Positions 63,674 through 64,000 of a stretch of 64,000 bases of DNA are shown here, one piece after another (position 1 is the stretch's first letter; each line of letters begins with the position of its first letter). The translations under genes were made by a program, and so were the position numbers. The notes beneath the pieces were generated by a model that saw only the letters and a program-made list of their open reading frames with translations, had not been told where the DNA came from and ran no database searches. Source of the DNA: an uncultured Candidatus Melainabacteria bacterium (GTDB taxonomy: Bacteria > Cyanobacteriota > Vampirovibrionia > Gastranaerophilales > Gastranaerophilaceae); the NCBI GenBank assembly GCA_937898445.1, contig CALEJY010000250.1, positions 17,589 to 81,588 on the forward strand, read 5' to 3'.

Positions 63674-64000
63674 ATGAAATATCGTTATAAAGATTTATCT
63701 TTAGAACAACAAGAAAAACTTGATAAGTCAAGAATGGTCAATAAATATACAAGAACCTATCATTCAAAAAAAAGAAATAAATATATTATTAATCGTTGGA
63801 AAATTTTAGATACTTTAAATAATGGAAAAATATTAATTTATGAAGAAATAGGCGACCAACAAATTATAAAAATTGGCAGTCGCCAAAAATACAATATAGA
63901 AGGTTATAAAGCTAATTTAATTATTATCTATGATATCAACAAAAATCTTGTAATAACTTGTTATTATAAGGAGACAAATTTAAATATATCAAATTTAGGT
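63674..64000 (+). CDS. Unrecognised protein, partial at right edge
   Basis: ATG 63674 with AAGGAGG; 109 codons visible and open at the edge. It begins MKYRYKDLSLEQQEKLDKSR (helical, basic) and then is beta-rich (KILIYEEIGDQQIIKIGS). Middle contains a basic KKRNKYIINRWK stretch. Function unknown. Confidence 0.65.
   Translation, partial: MKYRYKDLSLEQQEKLDKSRMVNKYTRTYHSKKRNKYIINRWKILDTLNNGKILIYEEIGDQQIIKIGSRQKYNIEGYKANLIIIYDINKNLVITCYYKETNLNISNLG

Overview
The window is a very AT-rich stretch of a large tailed bacteriophage (or integrated prophage) genome with siphovirus gene order. The host is probably a low-GC Gram-positive bacterium (Bacillota, perhaps a gut clostridium-like species). Evidence is strong AGGAGG-type ribosome binding sites, many TTG/GTG starts, a phi LC3-like holin, Dit and baseplate proteins of Gram-positive phages, and a multidomain cell-wall lysin. 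TGA is used as stop, so the code is standard. No integrase is visible.

The left 54.6 kb is one leftward (minus-strand) late region. From right to left it reads: an HTH/zinc-ribbon regulator and an HU-like protein (54.6-53.1 kb); a tRNA and tRNA-like RNA cluster followed by a DUF2828/TROVE-like vWA protein (53.1-50.8 kb); a metallophosphoesterase, a ClpP-like protease and a candidate structured RNA (50.5-48.5 kb); packaging and head genes, with zinc-ribbon protein, terL, DNA methyltransferase, portal, subtilase, protease-scaffold fusion, decoration protein and major capsid protein (48.5-39.4 kb); connector and neck genes and the tail tube (39.3-34.8 kb); tail chaperones and a giant tape measure protein of about 3,116 aa (34.7-23.3 kb); Dit, Tal, a 1,798-aa coiled-coil fibre protein and a 1,284-aa four-domain lysin (23.2-11.3 kb); then holin and accessory membrane proteins, baseplate proteins, a virion phosphoesterase and a CotH-kinase-like protein (11.3-0.9 kb).

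Four virion genes are split by group I introns: tail tube, tape measure, phosphoesterase and CotH-like. Each intron carries a homing endonuclease ORF with zinc-ribbon repeats and a VSR-like (EDxHD-type) nuclease domain. The fourth intron runs off the left edge of the window.

A divergent control region (54.65-55.33 kb) separates the late region from a rightward block (55.3-61.0 kb) of small, tightly packed genes. These start with a sigma-70-like factor and include a minimal P-loop protein, a radical SAM protein, a winged-helix-like protein and several zinc-ribbon or membrane peptides, and the block ends at an intrinsic terminator. I infer that the phage sigma factor and the HTH/zinc protein set the order of transcription.

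Between 61.0 and 63.4 kb is a 2.4-kb region without genes, dense in repeats. It has about 11 copies of a Fur-box-like palindrome, six 27-28-bp iteron-like repeats, three 10-bp direct repeats, a perfect 26-bp palindrome and a 97-nt C-free tract. It may be a replication origin and/or a regulator-binding array. A well-formed promoter then drives a second rightward series of very small membrane proteins that leaves the window at the right edge.

The best candidates for something undescribed are (i) the Ro60/TROVE-like protein gene next to tRNAs, degenerate tRNA-like RNAs and minigene-like Shine-Dalgarno/start/stop units, (ii) the Fur-box-like array in phage non-coding DNA, and (iii) the four related intron/endonuclease elements that sit in virion genes, two of them exactly in conserved active-site codons.
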